A stretch of 13,939 nucleotides of DNA, from the NCBI GenBank assembly GCA_003140115.1, contig PLIQ01000092.1, positions 33,365 to 47,303 of the forward strand, written 5' to 3'. The DNA is from Actinomycetota bacterium. Lineage in GTDB: Bacteria; Actinomycetota; Actinomycetes; Streptosporangiales; Streptosporangiaceae. A program made the translations under genes and the position numbers. Positions 1-7,465 of the stretch are shown one piece after another (within the stretch, counting starts at the first letter, position 1; the number at the start of each line of letters is the position of its first letter). The notes below the pieces were generated by a model. The model had not been told where the DNA came from. It saw only the letters and a list, made by a program, of their open reading frames with translations, and made no database searches.

Positions 1-1005
1 ACGTTCCGGTCGATGGCCCTGCAGCGCCTGTGGGGCACCGGGAAGATCGAGGCCAGGCCGGGCCAGTCGATCCGGCGGCCGGTCGCCGCGGCACTGCACA
101 TGGCGGTACGCGAACTCGCGCCCCGGCACCGGGCTCCGGAGCGGGTCGAGTACTTCCTCGGTGTGCTCAAGGCGTTCGCGCTGCACGACCCGAAGGCCCC
201 CAAGGGCAGCACGGTCACGGTCGGGCTGGGCATTGATGCGCCCGTGCAGCGCGGCCGGGCCGATTCCGGCGACCTGGAGGTCGACCTCACCGAGCTGTTC
301 GCCGAGGCGGCCTCGGTCGCCGCGGACCTCGGCGTGGGCATCGCCCTGTTCGTCGACGAGATGCAAGACGTACCCGCCGACGACGTATCGGCGCTCTGCG
401 CGGCCTGCCACGAGCTGTCGCAGACCGGCGGCCCGCTCATCGTGGTCGGGGCCGGCCTGCCGCACCTGCCGTCGGTGCTCTCGGCCAGCAAGAGCTACTC
501 CGAGCGGCTGTTCCGGTACGCCAGGATCGACCGCCTGGACCGGGAGGCCGCCGACCTCGCGCTCATCGCCCCGGCGCAGCGGGAGGACGTGACGTTCACC
601 GCCAGCGCCCTCGACGCGCTGTACGCCGCGGCCGACGGTTACCCCTACTTCGTCCAGGCCTACGGCAAGGTCACCTGGGACGTGGCCGCCTCGAGCCCGG
701 TGACGGCCGCCGACGTCGGCATGGCCGCCCCGGAGGCGGAAGGCGAGCTGGCCGTCGGGTTCTTCGGCAGCCGGTACGAGCGGGCCACCCAGGCGGAGCG
801 GGAGTACATGCGGGCCATGGCCGCCACCGGCGATGACCCGGTGCCGACCTCGGTGGTGGCCGACGAGCTCGGGCGCAAGCCGTCGAGCCTGTCGCCGGCC
901 CGGGACGGGCTGATCAAGAAGGGGCTGATCTACAGCTCCGAACGGGGCCTGATCGCGTTCACGGTCCCGCATTTCGGCAAGTTCCTGCGCTCGCAGCCAG
1001 CCTAG
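1..1005 (+). CDS. AAA-type ATPase with C-terminal winged helix, 5' partial
   Basis: The reading frame is open from base 1, so the gene begins left of the window; the ATG at 13 is probably internal. The visible part holds a Walker B-like segment (LFVDEMQDV, around bases 343-369), followed by a sensor-1-like strand (LIVVGAGLPHLP) and a lid region ending in YPYFVQAYG. This is the layout of ORC/Cdc6-like or AAA_16 ATP-binding proteins. The last ~70 residues (EREYMRAMAATGDD...VVADELGRKPSSLSPARDGLIKKGLI) look like a winged helix-turn-helix, suggesting DNA binding. The Walker A loop is not in the window and must lie upstream. The gene converges on the minus-strand MauE gene with a 61-bp gap. Its substrate and partners cannot be inferred; it could be a stand-alone ATPase from a mobile or defence-type locus or a regulatory ATPase. 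Family is fairly sure, role unknown. Confidence 0.8.
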   Translation, partial: TFRSMALQRLWGTGKIEARPGQSIRRPVAAALHMAVRELAPRHRAPERVEYFLGVLKAFALHDPKAPKGSTVTVGLGIDAPVQRGRADSGDLEVDLTELFAEAASVAADLGVGIALFVDEMQDVPADDVSALCAACHELSQTGGPLIVVGAGLPHLPSVLSASKSYSERLFRYARIDRLDREAADLALIAPAQREDVTFTASALDALYAAADGYPYFVQAYGKVTWDVAASSPVTAADVGMAAPEAEGELAVGFFGSRYERATQAEREYMRAMAATGDDPVPTSVVADELGRKPSSLSPARDGLIKKGLIYSSERGLIAFTVPHFGKFLRSQPA

Positions 1006-1066
1006 GCGGGTGGCGGGCGTTAGCCTACGGCTCCATAAGGCCGTCTAGCGTTCGCTCTAGAGTCCT

Positions 1067-1921
1067 CTAGATAACGACAGACTCGCGCGCTCCGGCCGGC
1101 CCGGGACTGTCGGCTTCCGCGTCGAGGACCGCCACCCGGATGGGCGGCCTGCGGGCTTGCAGGTAGATGGCGAAGACGATGTCGACGGCCCGTCCGTGCG
1201 CCGACCCCGGATACACCACGAAGCGCCAGCACCCTTCCCGCCACACGTCGTCGGGGGCGGCGGCGCAGACCTGGCCCGCGTACCGGCGCCACTGAGAGCT
1301 CGAGTGCAGCGCGGTCAGCGTGCGGCCGACCGGCAGCCGCCGCAGCTCACACGGCTCGGAATAGCCGAGCCTGACCAGGATCTCGCCGACCTCCGGCGAC
1401 AGGAACGCGATGAGGGACAGCTCAAAGGCCAGCGCGGCGAGCCAGAGTTCGGCCGTGCTCGGCGAGGACGGCATGCGGAGCGGAGGCACTCCGATGGTGG
1501 CGGCGGCGGCCGCGCACAGCACCCCGGCCCGGGTGATGGTCCGCCACCCGATCGGGGTCTCGCTGAACTCGCCGAAGCAGCCGCAGCCGACGTCGGGCCG
1601 CCGCTGTCGCGTCTCGTTCAGCGCGCCCATGGCGACGAGGAAGAACAGCGCCGTCCCGGCGCGCACGATGGTCGCGGGCAGGCCCGGGCCACCCGCGCCC
1701 ACCTTGCCCGCGGTCGCGATCAGCCCGAGACCCAGGGTGAACTCGGTCGCGTACATGGTCATCATGACCGGGCGCCGCAGCCGCAGCGGGAGCAGTCCGT
1801 CCGGAACCAGGACCGTGCTCAGGGACCGGGTCCGCAGCAGCCGCCACGCCTTGGCCGCGCAGCCGCCCAGCAGCAGCGCGGCGAGCAGGGGAATCTGCAG
1901 TTCCCTGACCGCGGTGAGCAT
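1067..1921 (-). CDS. MauE/DoxX-like redox-associated membrane protein
   Basis: 284 residues with about four or five hydrophobic segments (roughly residues 8-25, 52-74, 81-100, 128-145 and 158-175). A conserved-looking Cys pair GCGCFGEF (C113, C115) lies in a loop after the third segment; this CxC motif is typical of the MauE branch of the DoxX superfamily. In methylamine-utilisation clusters MauE helps make or maintain disulfides of the Cys-rich light chain MauA. Here the C-terminal ~90 residues form an extra soluble-looking part containing CELRRLPVGR and WREGCWRFVVYPGS, which the short MauE proteins lack. The ATG follows the stop of the upstream Cys-rich gene by only 3 nt, so the two are almost certainly co-transcribed and probably act together. 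No MauD-like thioredoxin is visible. Family assignment is good; function as a thiol-disulfide membrane partner is inferred. Confidence 0.75.
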   Translation of the reverse strand: MLTAVRELQIPLLAALLLGGCAAKAWRLLRTRSLSTVLVPDGLLPLRLRRPVMMTMYATEFTLGLGLIATAGKVGAGGPGLPATIVRAGTALFFLVAMGALNETRQRRPDVGCGCFGEFSETPIGWRTITRAGVLCAAAAATIGVPPLRMPSSPSTAELWLAALAFELSLIAFLSPEVGEILVRLGYSEPCELRRLPVGRTLTALHSSSQWRRYAGQVCAAAPDDVWREGCWRFVVYPGSAHGRAVDIVFAIYLQARRPPIRVAVLDAEADSPGPAGARESVVI

Positions 1922-1924
1922 TGT

Positions 1925-3025
1925 CTAACCGCCGATCCTCATCGTGGCGTTGAAGCAGCCGGCTTCCAGGGCACCGCCGAGTTCCACGAACGCGGCCATG
2001 GTCAGGTCGGCGATCCGGCCCTTGCGCGAGGTCCCGCACGTGACGCAGCGATCGCAGAACAGCCTGGCGGTCGCTCCGCAGCTGGTCACGGGGAGCAGCC
2101 TGCTGCGCTCGGCGCAGTCGTTCTGCAGCAGGAGCAGGCTTCCCACCGACAGGTAGGGGAGGCGGACGCACCCGGGCCCGGTGGCATGGGGGTCCACCGC
2201 GTGCAGGTCACCGGAGCAGGCGGCCGGCGCCGACCCGGTCCGCTCGCAGCTCGTCTCGGGGTCCAGGGCGGGGTAGGCCAGCCCGAGCAGGCCCTCGGGC
2301 TCTTCGCCGGGCTCGTGCCAGACCGCCGTCCCGCTCACCGGATCGGGTACGTGCCCGTTGACCAGCGGTGGCGCGGGCGGGTGGCCGGCCAGGTAGGGCG
2401 GCTGCGAGGTGGCGGGGATCAGCGCCCGCAGGAAGCCGTCGTGCTTCAGGCCGATCACGTCGATCAGGTAGCCGGGCTCGAGCCGCGGGAACCGGACCTG
2501 GATGCGGCCTGCCGCCTCGGCGGCGATGATCACGATCTTGCGTCCCTGGGCGGGGCCCTCATCGACCAGCAGCGTAGCGGGTCCCTCACGCTCGATGATC
2601 GTACCGGTCACCCGGCCGATCTGAGCCCAGATCCGGTCCACGGCGGGGCCGCCCGGCTGCTGGCGCCTGGCAATTGCGTGATCGCCTTGCTTGAGGGCCG
2701 CGGCCGGAATCTGGCCGCCGCGCCAGGCCCGTGCGCTCGCGGTCAGCGGGAAGCGCTGCTCGCCCTGTTCGGTCCGCAGCACGAGCACGTGCGGGCTGAC
2801 GTCCAGGACCCGGCCGGTGACGGTATAGACCAAGGTGGTCGCCGCGGCCTCGATGTCTTCACCCGTCACGGCGAGCAGATGGCCCGCTTCGTCTCCCCGC
2901 CCCAGCACCGCTGCCTTAAGCAACGATCTGCGTGCGAATCGTCCCGGACCGGTGAAGTCTGTGACATCGTCGCACCAACGGGGAATCTCAGCCAAATGCC
3001 GCACTTGCCCTCCGTGGGATTGCAT
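1925..3025 (-). CDS. Cys-rich protein with twin-arginine-like motif, upstream of MauE
   Basis: 366 residues; I do not recognise the family. Near the N terminus is FARRSLLKAAVLG (R32, R33), which matches the Tat consensus RRxFLK except for L at the F position. The stretch after it is only weakly hydrophobic, so export is uncertain. Residues ~65-200 look like two consecutive small beta-rich modules (GRVLDVSPHVLVLRTEQG and GRVTGTIIEREGPATLLVDEG). The C-terminal 110 residues contain nine Cys (260, 270, 286, 304, 316, 324, 327, 330, 357), including SCGATARLFCDRCVTCG, and the protein ends in IGG. C18 is the only other Cys. The gene is first in an operon with the MauE-like gene 3 nt downstream. The arrangement resembles the MauA/MauE relation, a Cys-rich exported protein plus a membrane redox helper, but no MauA sequence signature was seen. 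The ATG at 3025 has a weak AAGG upstream; a later start is possible. Confidence 0.7.
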   Translation of the reverse strand: MQSHGGQVRHLAEIPRWCDDVTDFTGPGRFARRSLLKAAVLGRGDEAGHLLAVTGEDIEAAATTLVYTVTGRVLDVSPHVLVLRTEQGEQRFPLTASARAWRGGQIPAAALKQGDHAIARRQQPGGPAVDRIWAQIGRVTGTIIEREGPATLLVDEGPAQGRKIVIIAAEAAGRIQVRFPRLEPGYLIDVIGLKHDGFLRALIPATSQPPYLAGHPPAPPLVNGHVPDPVSGTAVWHEPGEEPEGLLGLAYPALDPETSCERTGSAPAACSGDLHAVDPHATGPGCVRLPYLSVGSLLLLQNDCAERSRLLPVTSCGATARLFCDRCVTCGTSRKGRIADLTMAAFVELGGALEAGCFNATMRIGG

Positions 3026-3168
3026 GGGGCCTTGAGTATGACCATGCTTGGTGGGGGCAGTTACGTCAAGTCATTCAGGCACAATTGTCCGTGAGGACAG
3101 AGAGATACATCCACGGCGGATACGTGGAGGTCGGCGCGCCGAGACGGCATCTTGTGCACTTAACGTAA

Positions 3169-3204
3169 TCATGCCGACTACCTTAAGTAAGGTAGTCGGC
3201 ATGA
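3169..3204. promoter_or_regulatory. Perfect 17-bp-arm palindrome over the sigma-factor start
   Basis: Left arm TCATGCCGACTACCTTA (3169-3185), centre AG, right arm TAAGGTAGTCGGCATGA (3188-3204); all 17 pairs match. The right arm contains the AAGG Shine-Dalgarno (3189-3192) and the first two bases of the ATG at 3201; the left arm also carries an ATG (3171) in the same frame. As DNA it could be an operator for a dimeric repressor; as RNA it would form a very stable hairpin hiding the start. It lies between the divergent Cys-rich/MauE operon and the sigma gene. Which regulator uses it cannot be told. Confidence 0.75.
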
Positions 3205-3740
3205 GCTTTGTCGGCGATCACGAGGATTCTCCGGCCCGCGACGACGATGCCGCCTTCCGTGAATACGTTGTCGCCCGCGGGTCGGCCATGCTCGGGATCG
3301 CGGTCATGCTCACCGGCAACCGGGCCGACGCCGAAGACCTGGTCCAGGCGGCCCTGGCCAGTACGTATGTAGCCTGGCACAAGATCAACGACCACGCCGC
3401 CCTGGACGCTTACGTGCGGCGCGCGATGATCAATACCCACATCTCGTGGTGGCGGCGCCGCAAGCTGGACGAATTCCCCACCGACGAGGTGCCCGATCAG
3501 GTGGTGGCGGACCACGCGCGCGACAGCGACCTAGCCGAGGTGGTCCGGCACGCCCTGGACCGGCTGCCGCAGCGGATGCGCGCCGCGGTCATGCTCAGGT
3601 ACTTCGAGGACATGACCGAGCCGGAGATCGCCGCGCTGCTCGGCGTCAGCCTGGGCACGGTGAAAAGCACCGTTTCTCGTGCGGTCGCCCGGTTGCGCAT
3701 TGACGCCGAACTCGGCGAGGATTCCGGCGCCTTAGCCTTA
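3201..3740 (+). CDS. SigE-family ECF-type RNA polymerase sigma factor, no stop of its own
   Basis: From ATG 3201 the product begins MSFVGDHEDSPARDDDAAFR. Region 2 is at residues ~17-90 (AMLGIAVMLTGNRADAEDLVQ, then the WWRRRK strand) and region 4 at ~112-166 (RLPQRMRAAVMLRYFEDMTE, then LGVSLGTVKSTVSRAVARLR with its helix-turn-helix). This is the compact SigE layout of actinomycete sigma factors, which direct RNA polymerase to stress- or condition-specific promoters. No anti-sigma gene is adjacent. Upstream in-frame ATGs at 3171 and 3048 are less likely because the family starts close to region 2. Homology ends near 3710, but the frame has no stop and continues into the synthetase; the end given is where coding character fades and stops appear in the +1 frame (TAG 3733, TAA 3739). 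Either a one-base indel removed the stop or the protein truly reads on. Confidence 0.75.
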
Positions 3741-3859
3741 ACTCGGGAAAGCACGACTTATCCCGCTTTATCGGTACGAGCGGGCATTAATTGCGGCCAG
3801 AGGGTCTACTGCGGGCTGCCTGACTCATGGCACTATCAGGTATGCAGGTCAGCACCCAC

Positions 3860-3865
3860 AGGAGG
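3860..3865 (+). promoter_or_regulatory. Strong Shine-Dalgarno that fixes the synthetase start
   Basis: AGGAGG lies 7 nt before the GTG at 3873. It shows that translation of the acyl-CoA synthetase starts here and not as an extension of the sigma factor, although both share one open frame. Confidence 0.75.
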
Positions 3866-3872
3866 TAGTTCG

Positions 3873-5507
3873 GTGCGCAGCACGATGATGGACGTCCCGC
3901 TGACGATCGCGTCGATCATGCGCTACGGGACGTCGGTGTTCGGTGATCGCGAGGTGGTGACCTGCACCGAGGATGGCGTCCGGCGCCGCACCTACGCCGA
4001 GGCGGGCCGCCGCGCCGCGCGGCTGGCCAACGCGCTGCGCCGCCTGGGCGTCGACGCCGACCAGCGCGTGGCCACCTTCATGTGGAACAACGCCGAGCAC
4101 CTCGAGGCCTACCTGGCCGTGCCGTCGATGGGCGCGGTACTGCACACGCTGAACATCCGGCTCGCCCCGGCCGAGGTCGGCTACATCGCCACCCACGCCG
4201 ACGACTACGCCGTCATCGTGGACGCCTCGCTGGTCTCGAAGTTCGCCGAGGTCCTGCCGCACGCGCCCGCCGTCAAGCACGTGATCGTGTCCGGGGCGCC
4301 GCTCAGCCAGACGCCCGGGGCCGACGAGCTCACCGGGGTGGCCGTGCACGAGTACGAGGAACTGCTGGCCGCCGAGCCGGACTCGTTCGACTGGCCGGCG
4401 CTGGACGAATTCTCGGCCGCGGCGATGTGCTACACGAGCGGGACCACCGGGCATCCCAAGGGCATCGTCTACAGCCACCGGTCCACCTACCTGCACTCGA
4501 TGGGTGCCTGCCTGGGGAACGCCTTCGCCCTGTCCGAACGGGACCGCGTGCTCCCGGTCGTGCCCATGTTCCACGCCAACGCGTGGGGCCTGGCCTACGC
4601 CGGCCTGCTGTCCGGCGCGGCCCTGATCCTGCCCGACCGGTACCTGCAGCCGGCCGCGCTCGTCCGGCTGATCGGCGACGAGCGGGTCACCGTGGCCGGC
4701 GGGGTGCCGACCATCTGGGCGGGCGTGCTGGCCCACACGCGGGCCGAGGGCGGTGACATGTCCTCGCTGCGCCTGGTCATCGCGGGCGGCTCCGCGGTCC
4801 CGCACGCCATGCAGGTCAGGTACGAGCAGGAGCTCGGCGTCCGGCTGCTGCAAGCCTGGGGCATGACGGAGACCTCGCCGCTGGCCAGCGTGGCCAACCC
4901 GCCCCCCGGCGTCAGCAAGGAGCAGGAGTGGTCGTACCGGGACAGCCAGGGCCGGGTGTTCTGCACCGTCGAGGCCCGGCTGGGCGGAGACGGCGGGGCC
5001 CTGCTCCCGGCCGACGGCGAGGCGGTCGGCGAGATCGAGGTCCGCGGCCCGTGGATCACCGGGTCCTACTACAAGGATGACGACCCGGACAAGTTCCACG
5101 ACGGCTGGCTGCGCACCGGAGACGTGGGGACGCTGGACGAGCGCGGGTTCATCCGGCTGAGCGACCGGGCCAAGGACGTGATCAAGTCCGGCGGCGAGTG
5201 GATCTCCTCCATGGAGCTGGAGAACGTCCTGATGGCCCACCCCGACGTGGCCGAGGCCGCGGTGATCGGGGTCGCCGACGACAAGTGGGGCGAGCGGCCG
5301 CTCGCGGCGGTCGTGCTGCGGCCCGGCGCCGAGGTCACGGCGGACAAGCTCCGGGCCTTCATGGCCGAGCAGATCCCGCGCTGGCAACTGCCCGAACGCT
5401 GGTGTTTCATCGACGAGGTGCCCAAGACCAGCGTGGGCAAGTTCTCCAAGCGGACGATGCGCGACGCCTACGCCGGCGGCGACTACAAGGTCATCGAGGT
5501 GCCCTGA
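3873..5507 (+). CDS. Acyl-CoA synthetase (FadD-like AMP-dependent ligase)
   Basis: 544 residues from GTG 3873. It carries the adenylate-forming signatures: the P-loop YTSGTTGHPKG (from residue ~187), WGMTETSP, GWLRTGD (Asp ~417 binding the ribose), the hinge SDRAKDVIKSGGEWISS, and the C-terminal catalytic Lys in PKTSVGKFSKR (~523). The enzyme would activate a carboxylic acid to acyl-AMP and then to the CoA thioester in the cytoplasm. Its length and motifs resemble the medium/long-chain fatty acyl or methylmercaptopropionyl-CoA ligase (DmdB-like) group; the substrate cannot be read from sequence. The segment between the sigma domain and this start (3711-3872) is AT-richer than either gene and looks intergenic. 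No fatty-acid pathway neighbours are seen. tRNA-Ser(GCT) follows 117 bp downstream. Confidence 0.9.
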   Translation: MRSTMMDVPLTIASIMRYGTSVFGDREVVTCTEDGVRRRTYAEAGRRAARLANALRRLGVDADQRVATFMWNNAEHLEAYLAVPSMGAVLHTLNIRLAPAEVGYIATHADDYAVIVDASLVSKFAEVLPHAPAVKHVIVSGAPLSQTPGADELTGVAVHEYEELLAAEPDSFDWPALDEFSAAAMCYTSGTTGHPKGIVYSHRSTYLHSMGACLGNAFALSERDRVLPVVPMFHANAWGLAYAGLLSGAALILPDRYLQPAALVRLIGDERVTVAGGVPTIWAGVLAHTRAEGGDMSSLRLVIAGGSAVPHAMQVRYEQELGVRLLQAWGMTETSPLASVANPPPGVSKEQEWSYRDSQGRVFCTVEARLGGDGGALLPADGEAVGEIEVRGPWITGSYYKDDDPDKFHDGWLRTGDVGTLDERGFIRLSDRAKDVIKSGGEWISSMELENVLMAHPDVAEAAVIGVADDKWGERPLAAVVLRPGAEVTADKLRAFMAEQIPRWQLPERWCFIDEVPKTSVGKFSKRTMRDAYAGGDYKVIEVP

Positions 5508-5570
5508 CCTGCTGGCCGTCCAGGCCGGGCCGGCCCGAAGCCGGACCGAAGCCGCACCGGTGAGAACGCT

Positions 5571-5599
5571 TTGCCGGGCGGGGTCACTCCCGGTACGCT
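5571..5599 (+). promoter_or_regulatory. Promoter of tRNA-Ser(GCT)
   Basis: -35 TTGCCG (5571-5576), 17-nt spacer, -10 TACGCT (5594-5599). Transcription would start near 5606, about 19 nt before the tRNA. The boxes match the housekeeping sigma consensus of actinomycetes. Confidence 0.65.
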
Positions 5600-5624
5600 A
5601 TGGCCCACCGCACCTGGTGCGGAT

Positions 5625-5713
5625 GGAGGATTCGCCTAGTCCGGTCTATGGCGCCGCACTGCTAATGCGGTTGGGCTTCACGGCCCTCCGGGGTTCAAAT
5701 CCCCGATCCTCCG
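5625..5713 (+). tRNA. tRNA-Ser (anticodon GCT)
   Basis: Acceptor GGAGGAT (5625-5631) pairs perfectly with ATCCTCC (5706-5712), with discriminator G at 5713. The anticodon stem CCGCA/TGCGG encloses loop CTGCTAA, giving anticodon GCT (5661-5663), which reads AGC/AGU. T arm CGGGG-TTCAAAT-CCCCG. A long variable arm follows the anticodon stem, as expected for serine. The 3' CCA is not encoded. It is one of three serine tRNAs in this window. Confidence 0.95.
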
Positions 5714-5732
5714 CAGCAAATTCCTCCGGCCA

Positions 5733-5760
5733 GGCCTACCGGGCCTACCGGGGGTCCCGG
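5733..5760 (+). terminator. Possible terminator hairpin with short tandem repeat
   Basis: The 9-bp unit GGCCTACCG is repeated in tandem (5733-5741, 5742-5750) and followed by a small GC hairpin CCGGG-GGT-CCCGG (5748-5760), 35 nt after the tRNA. There is no T-run, so it would be a weak or factor-assisted terminator. Confidence 0.3.
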
Positions 5761-5834
5761 AGTCGGTGATCCAGGTCGCGCTACGCTTTTATTGCGGCGT
5801 GCTCATGGAAGTCACCGGAACTCGAGGAGATGCC

Positions 5835-6248
5835 ATGGCTGAGCAAGAATATGTGGTCGTCTACGCGGCGGCGTACCCGACTGTCGCGGCTGCGCGGGCC
5901 GTGCTGGACACCATCGAGCACCTGCACGGGAGCGAGGTGAAGGGCACGTACGACGCGGCCGTGATCGACAAGGAGAACGGCAAGCCGCACGTGGTCAAGC
6001 GGATGGACCGCCCGCTCACCCATATCATCCCCGAGTGGTTCGGCGGCGGGCCGCTGAACCGCAAGGAGCTGAATGACGCGGCCGAGGAACTCGTTGCTGA
6101 CGAGGCAGGGCTGATCGTGGTCGGCGAGGCGACCATCGAACCAGCACTCGACAAGGTGTTCACTGGCAACGCCAAGGTCGTCAAGCGCGAGATAGGGGCA
6201 ACGATCGACCAGATCACCAGCGAGCTGCAAGAAGCGTTCAAAGGCTGA
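5835..6248 (+). CDS. Small conserved-type protein, possibly DUF1269-like
   Basis: 137 residues from ATG 5835, with GAGGAGA (5824-5830) just upstream; longer in-frame starts (5766) have no such site. The product begins MAEQEYVVVYAAAYPTVAAA with an alternating beta/alpha pattern: strand EYVVVYAA, helix ARAVLDTIEHLHG, strand YDAAVIDKENG, then PLTHIIPEWFGGG, a helix with EELVADEAGLIVVGEATIE, and a C-terminal helix DQITSELQEAFKG. It has no signal peptide or membrane segment and is acidic. The pattern of two beta/alpha halves and the interval GLIVVGE recall DUF1269 proteins, but the glycine-zipper of that family is missing apart from FGGG. Function is unknown. It stands alone between tRNA-Ser(GCT) and the ROK gene. 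Confidence 0.75.
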   Translation: MAEQEYVVVYAAAYPTVAAARAVLDTIEHLHGSEVKGTYDAAVIDKENGKPHVVKRMDRPLTHIIPEWFGGGPLNRKELNDAAEELVADEAGLIVVGEATIEPALDKVFTGNAKVVKREIGATIDQITSELQEAFKG

Positions 6249-6364
6249 CCGGCCGCGCACCGAGATCTGCGCAGTACGCCTGGGCCAGTAACGGGCTCCA
6301 GGGTTTAGTGTGACGTACCAGCGCTGTGTTGCGCCTGTGCCTGCGGGTGACCTTGCTGGCGATA

Positions 6365-6394
6365 TTGCTCTTCGCTAACGCATTTCCCTAGACT
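6365..6394 (+). promoter_or_regulatory. Candidate promoter of the ROK gene
   Basis: -35 TTGCTC (6365-6370), 18-nt spacer, -10 TAGACT (6389-6394). The start would fall near 6401, leaving a short leader before the GAGGAGG Shine-Dalgarno (6418-6424) and the ATG at 6429. Confidence 0.5.
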
Positions 6395-6428
6395 TGAGCG
6401 TGGCTCAGCGGCCGGACGAGGAGGACGT

Positions 6429-7460
6429 ATGCCAGTCGACTGGGTGGTCGTGGGCCTGGATAACGGCGGCACGACGAACAACGGCACGGTTCTCGACTCC
6501 GAGGGCCGGTTCCTCCTCGAGGAGATGGCGGAAGTTCCCAGCAACGTCAGAGAGGGCCCGGACAAGGCCATCGCGTCCCTGATCGATGCGGTGGAGCGGG
6601 TGCTCGGGCTGACCGGCGTGCCGCTCGCGGCGGTCCGCGCGATCGGGCTGGACACGCCCGGCCCCGCCAGCGCGGAGGGCGTCATCTCGTCGAAGGGCGC
6701 GACGAACTTCGGCGACGCCGGCTGGGGCGGCTTCGATATCCGGGGCGCGCTGGCCGAGCGCGTCGGGCTGCCGGTCATCTACAACAACGACGGGAACGCG
6801 GCCGCGCTGTACGCGCACCACGTGCGGTTCGGCGTGCAGTCGGCGCGGCACAGCTCAGTGTCCGCGATCGTGGGCACCGGCCTGGGCGGCGGCCTGATCG
6901 AGGCCGGCCGGGTGATCAAGGGCGCGGCCGGGATGGCCGGCGAACTCGGCCATGTCCCGATCCCGCTGGACGGCCTGCTGGACCCGGGTCAGCCGGCGCC
7001 CGGCTGTAACTGCGGCCAGTGGGGGGACGCGGAGAGCGTGGCCTCGCTCACCGGGATCCAGAAGAACCTGCTGCCGTACTGGCTGACCAAGTACGAAGGT
7101 CACCCGGTGGCCAGCCTGTCCCTGGGCGAGGCGGCCAAGCGGATCCGGCACTACGGCGAGGAGGGCGACGCCCTGGCCCTGGCCATCTTCCGCCAGCAGG
7201 CGATGGCCCTGGGCCGGCTGTTCACCATCGCCGCGAACTTCTTCGATCCCGGCGCTTACTTCCTGGGCGGCGGCGTGGTGGAGGCCGCACCGCACTTCCG
7301 CGACTGGTTCCTGGCTCAGGTCCGGGCCAACACCGTGCTGCGCGAGGAGCAGGCCCGGGCCGCGGAAATATCCTTGGTGCCCGACCTCGACATGGCCGGC
7401 GCCCGCGGGTCCGCCATCGCGGCTCGCGACTGGCTCACCGGGGTCCAGACGACCGTGTAG
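6429..7460 (+). CDS. ROK-family protein (sugar kinase type) with altered zinc motif
   Basis: 343 residues. The N-terminal phosphate loop is GLDNGGTTNNG (D11), the catalytic Asp lies in YNNDGNAAA (D121), and the second phosphate motif is IVGTGLGGGLIEAG. GELGH (H175) starts the ROK zinc site. In the family this continues as CxCGxxGCxE; here it is C193-N-C195-GQWGD-AE, with Asp200 where the third Cys normally sits and about seven extra residues between His and the first Cys. There is no N-terminal helix-turn-helix, so this is a kinase-type rather than a repressor-type ROK protein; glucokinase-like phosphorylation of a hexose is the likely activity. GAGGAGG lies 4 nt before the ATG. Its stop is 5 nt from the stop of the convergent PH-domain gene. 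The exact sugar is unknown. Confidence 0.88.
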   Translation: MPVDWVVVGLDNGGTTNNGTVLDSEGRFLLEEMAEVPSNVREGPDKAIASLIDAVERVLGLTGVPLAAVRAIGLDTPGPASAEGVISSKGATNFGDAGWGGFDIRGALAERVGLPVIYNNDGNAAALYAHHVRFGVQSARHSSVSAIVGTGLGGGLIEAGRVIKGAAGMAGELGHVPIPLDGLLDPGQPAPGCNCGQWGDAESVASLTGIQKNLLPYWLTKYEGHPVASLSLGEAAKRIRHYGEEGDALALAIFRQQAMALGRLFTIAANFFDPGAYFLGGGVVEAAPHFRDWFLAQVRANTVLREEQARAAEISLVPDLDMAGARGSAIAARDWLTGVQTTV

Positions 7461-7465
7461 CCGGG

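Noticed and set aside
1006..1066. Terminator between the convergent ATPase and MauE genes
   Set aside because: Only a short ACGGC/GCCGT pairing (1027-1044) and repeated TCTAGA motifs are seen; not strong enough to annotate.
1157..3094. 645-codon open frame on the plus strand opposite the MauE and Cys-rich genes
   Set aside because: Its product is low-complexity Arg/Gly/Pro/Gln with no domain, as expected for an antisense frame in high-GC DNA; the minus-strand genes have clear membrane segments and Cys motifs.
3849..5387. 512-codon minus-strand frame opposite the acyl-CoA synthetase
   Set aside because: It lies entirely under a gene with all adenylate-forming motifs, and its composition (Gly/His/Arg/Val) is typical of a shadow frame.
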